64,000 nucleotides of DNA, taken from positions 372,001 to 436,000 of the forward strand of contig JAWKNZ010000003.1 of NCBI GenBank assembly GCA_041391425.1. The letters are read 5' to 3'. This DNA comes from JAWKNZ01 sp041391425 (GTDB taxonomy: Bacteria; Bdellovibrionota_B; Oligoflexia; Oligoflexales; JAWKNZ01). How positions within the stretch are numbered: the stretch's first letter is position 1; every line of letters starts with the position of its first letter. Made by a program: the position numbers and the translations under genes. Positions 63,726 to 64,000 of this stretch are shown one piece after another. The notes under the pieces are model-generated. The model was not told where the DNA came from, ran no database searches, and worked only from the letters and a program-made list of their open reading frames with translations.

Positions 63726-64000
63726 ATGAAGGCTTTATTTGGGCAGACACAGTCTAATAGGTACAGTGTATATTCTTTTTTAAATTTAAAATCAGTAGTC
63801 TTCGCGATGTTATATATTTTTGTAGTGGCTTGCACTACTAATGAACACGAGGCTAAAGAATTGGATGATAAACTTGAAGTCAAAGATTCGGTTGATGGTG
63901 AGAAGATTGGGTTAAATGATGATGGTGAGGTTATTATTCAATCCGAGACTTCTGCAGCGGATGAGCTGCGTAGTCAAATCTGGGTCAATAGCAAGTTAGA
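63726..64000 (+). CDS. Lipoprotein, 3' end cut by window
   Basis: 91 residues seen from ATG 63726 (AGGAG site 63716-63720). Signal with lipobox VVAC at about residue 37, then an acidic linker (DDKLEVKDSVDGEK). It runs off the window. No domain visible yet. Confidence 0.75.
   Translation, partial: MKALFGQTQSNRYSVYSFLNLKSVVFAMLYIFVVACTTNEHEAKELDDKLEVKDSVDGEKIGLNDDGEVIIQSETSAADELRSQIWVNSKL

Noticed and set aside
1..64000. tRNA and rRNA genes
   Set aside because: No T-arm GGTTCRANYCC with matching acceptor stem and no rRNA core sequence was seen by eye; a tRNA/rRNA model search would be decisive.
1..64000. Prophage or conjugative element
   Set aside because: No integrase, capsid, terminase, relaxase or tra genes recognised; only small non-autonomous elements.

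Overview
This is an AT-rich chromosomal window from a Gram-negative bacterium. Lipoproteins, a murein M23 peptidase, SLT and extensin-like wall enzymes, an MglA-type GTPase, PilZ proteins, a haem-type chemoreceptor and an RCC1-repeat lipoprotein together suggest a free-living or predatory lineage near Bdellovibrionota/Oligoflexia or the former deltaproteobacteria. That assignment is inference; no rRNA or tRNA gene was found.

Layout. 0-5 kb: aspS (5' cut by the window edge), an MglA-like GTPase with a hypothetical partner, dnaX (with a slippery site and hairpin that predict a gamma-like short product) and the SRP RNA ffs. 5.6-7.5 kb: a GC-richer hipBA toxin-antitoxin island. 7.8-10.8 kb: a SWIM-SNF2 helicase. 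10.8-14 kb: a repeat-rich, decayed stretch with a broken HNH nuclease gene. 14-21.6 kb: a tightly overlapping catabolic operon (SDR, luciferase-like monooxygenase, asparaginase-II-like hydrolase, aminomuconate-semialdehyde-type dehydrogenase, AmnB-type extradiol dioxygenase, an AmnA::2-aminomuconate deaminase fusion, and a kynurenine-formamidase-like cyclase), facing tryptophan 2,3-dioxygenase (kynA) at 22.3-23.0 kb. 23.5-30.3 kb: a four-gene operon encoding a coiled-coil protein, a MotA-like and a MotB-like stator pair, and a 1436-residue superfamily-1 helicase. This resembles the Zorya anti-phage logic with different effector parts and is the best candidate for an undescribed system.

31-50 kb: Zn-finger protein, M23 peptidase, lipoproteins (RCC1 propeller, PA14), PilZ, PAS-histidine kinase, FMN glutamate-synthase-like enzyme, methyltransferase, yhbY, YcgN-type protein, ClpX-like ATPase, mmsA and a c-haem-motif chemoreceptor. 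50-52.8 kb: an SSS transporter overlapping a zinc-ribbon/N2227-like methyltransferase/PqqD-like fusion. 53-64 kb: envelope and hypothetical genes, several split by frameshifts (a SLT transglycosylase, a small membrane protein, an extensin-like protein and two ~680-residue genes), a DUF4360 protein, an outer-membrane barrel and the start of another lipoprotein.

Four related inverted-repeat elements (11.0, 21.7, 47.3, 52.8 kb) are dispersed through the window, three of them between convergent genes. A separate foldback element sits at 42.5 kb and another inverted-repeat block lies immediately upstream of the stator-helicase operon. Several gene breaks fall at homopolymers, so sequencing error must be excluded before they are called pseudogenes or programmed frameshifts.
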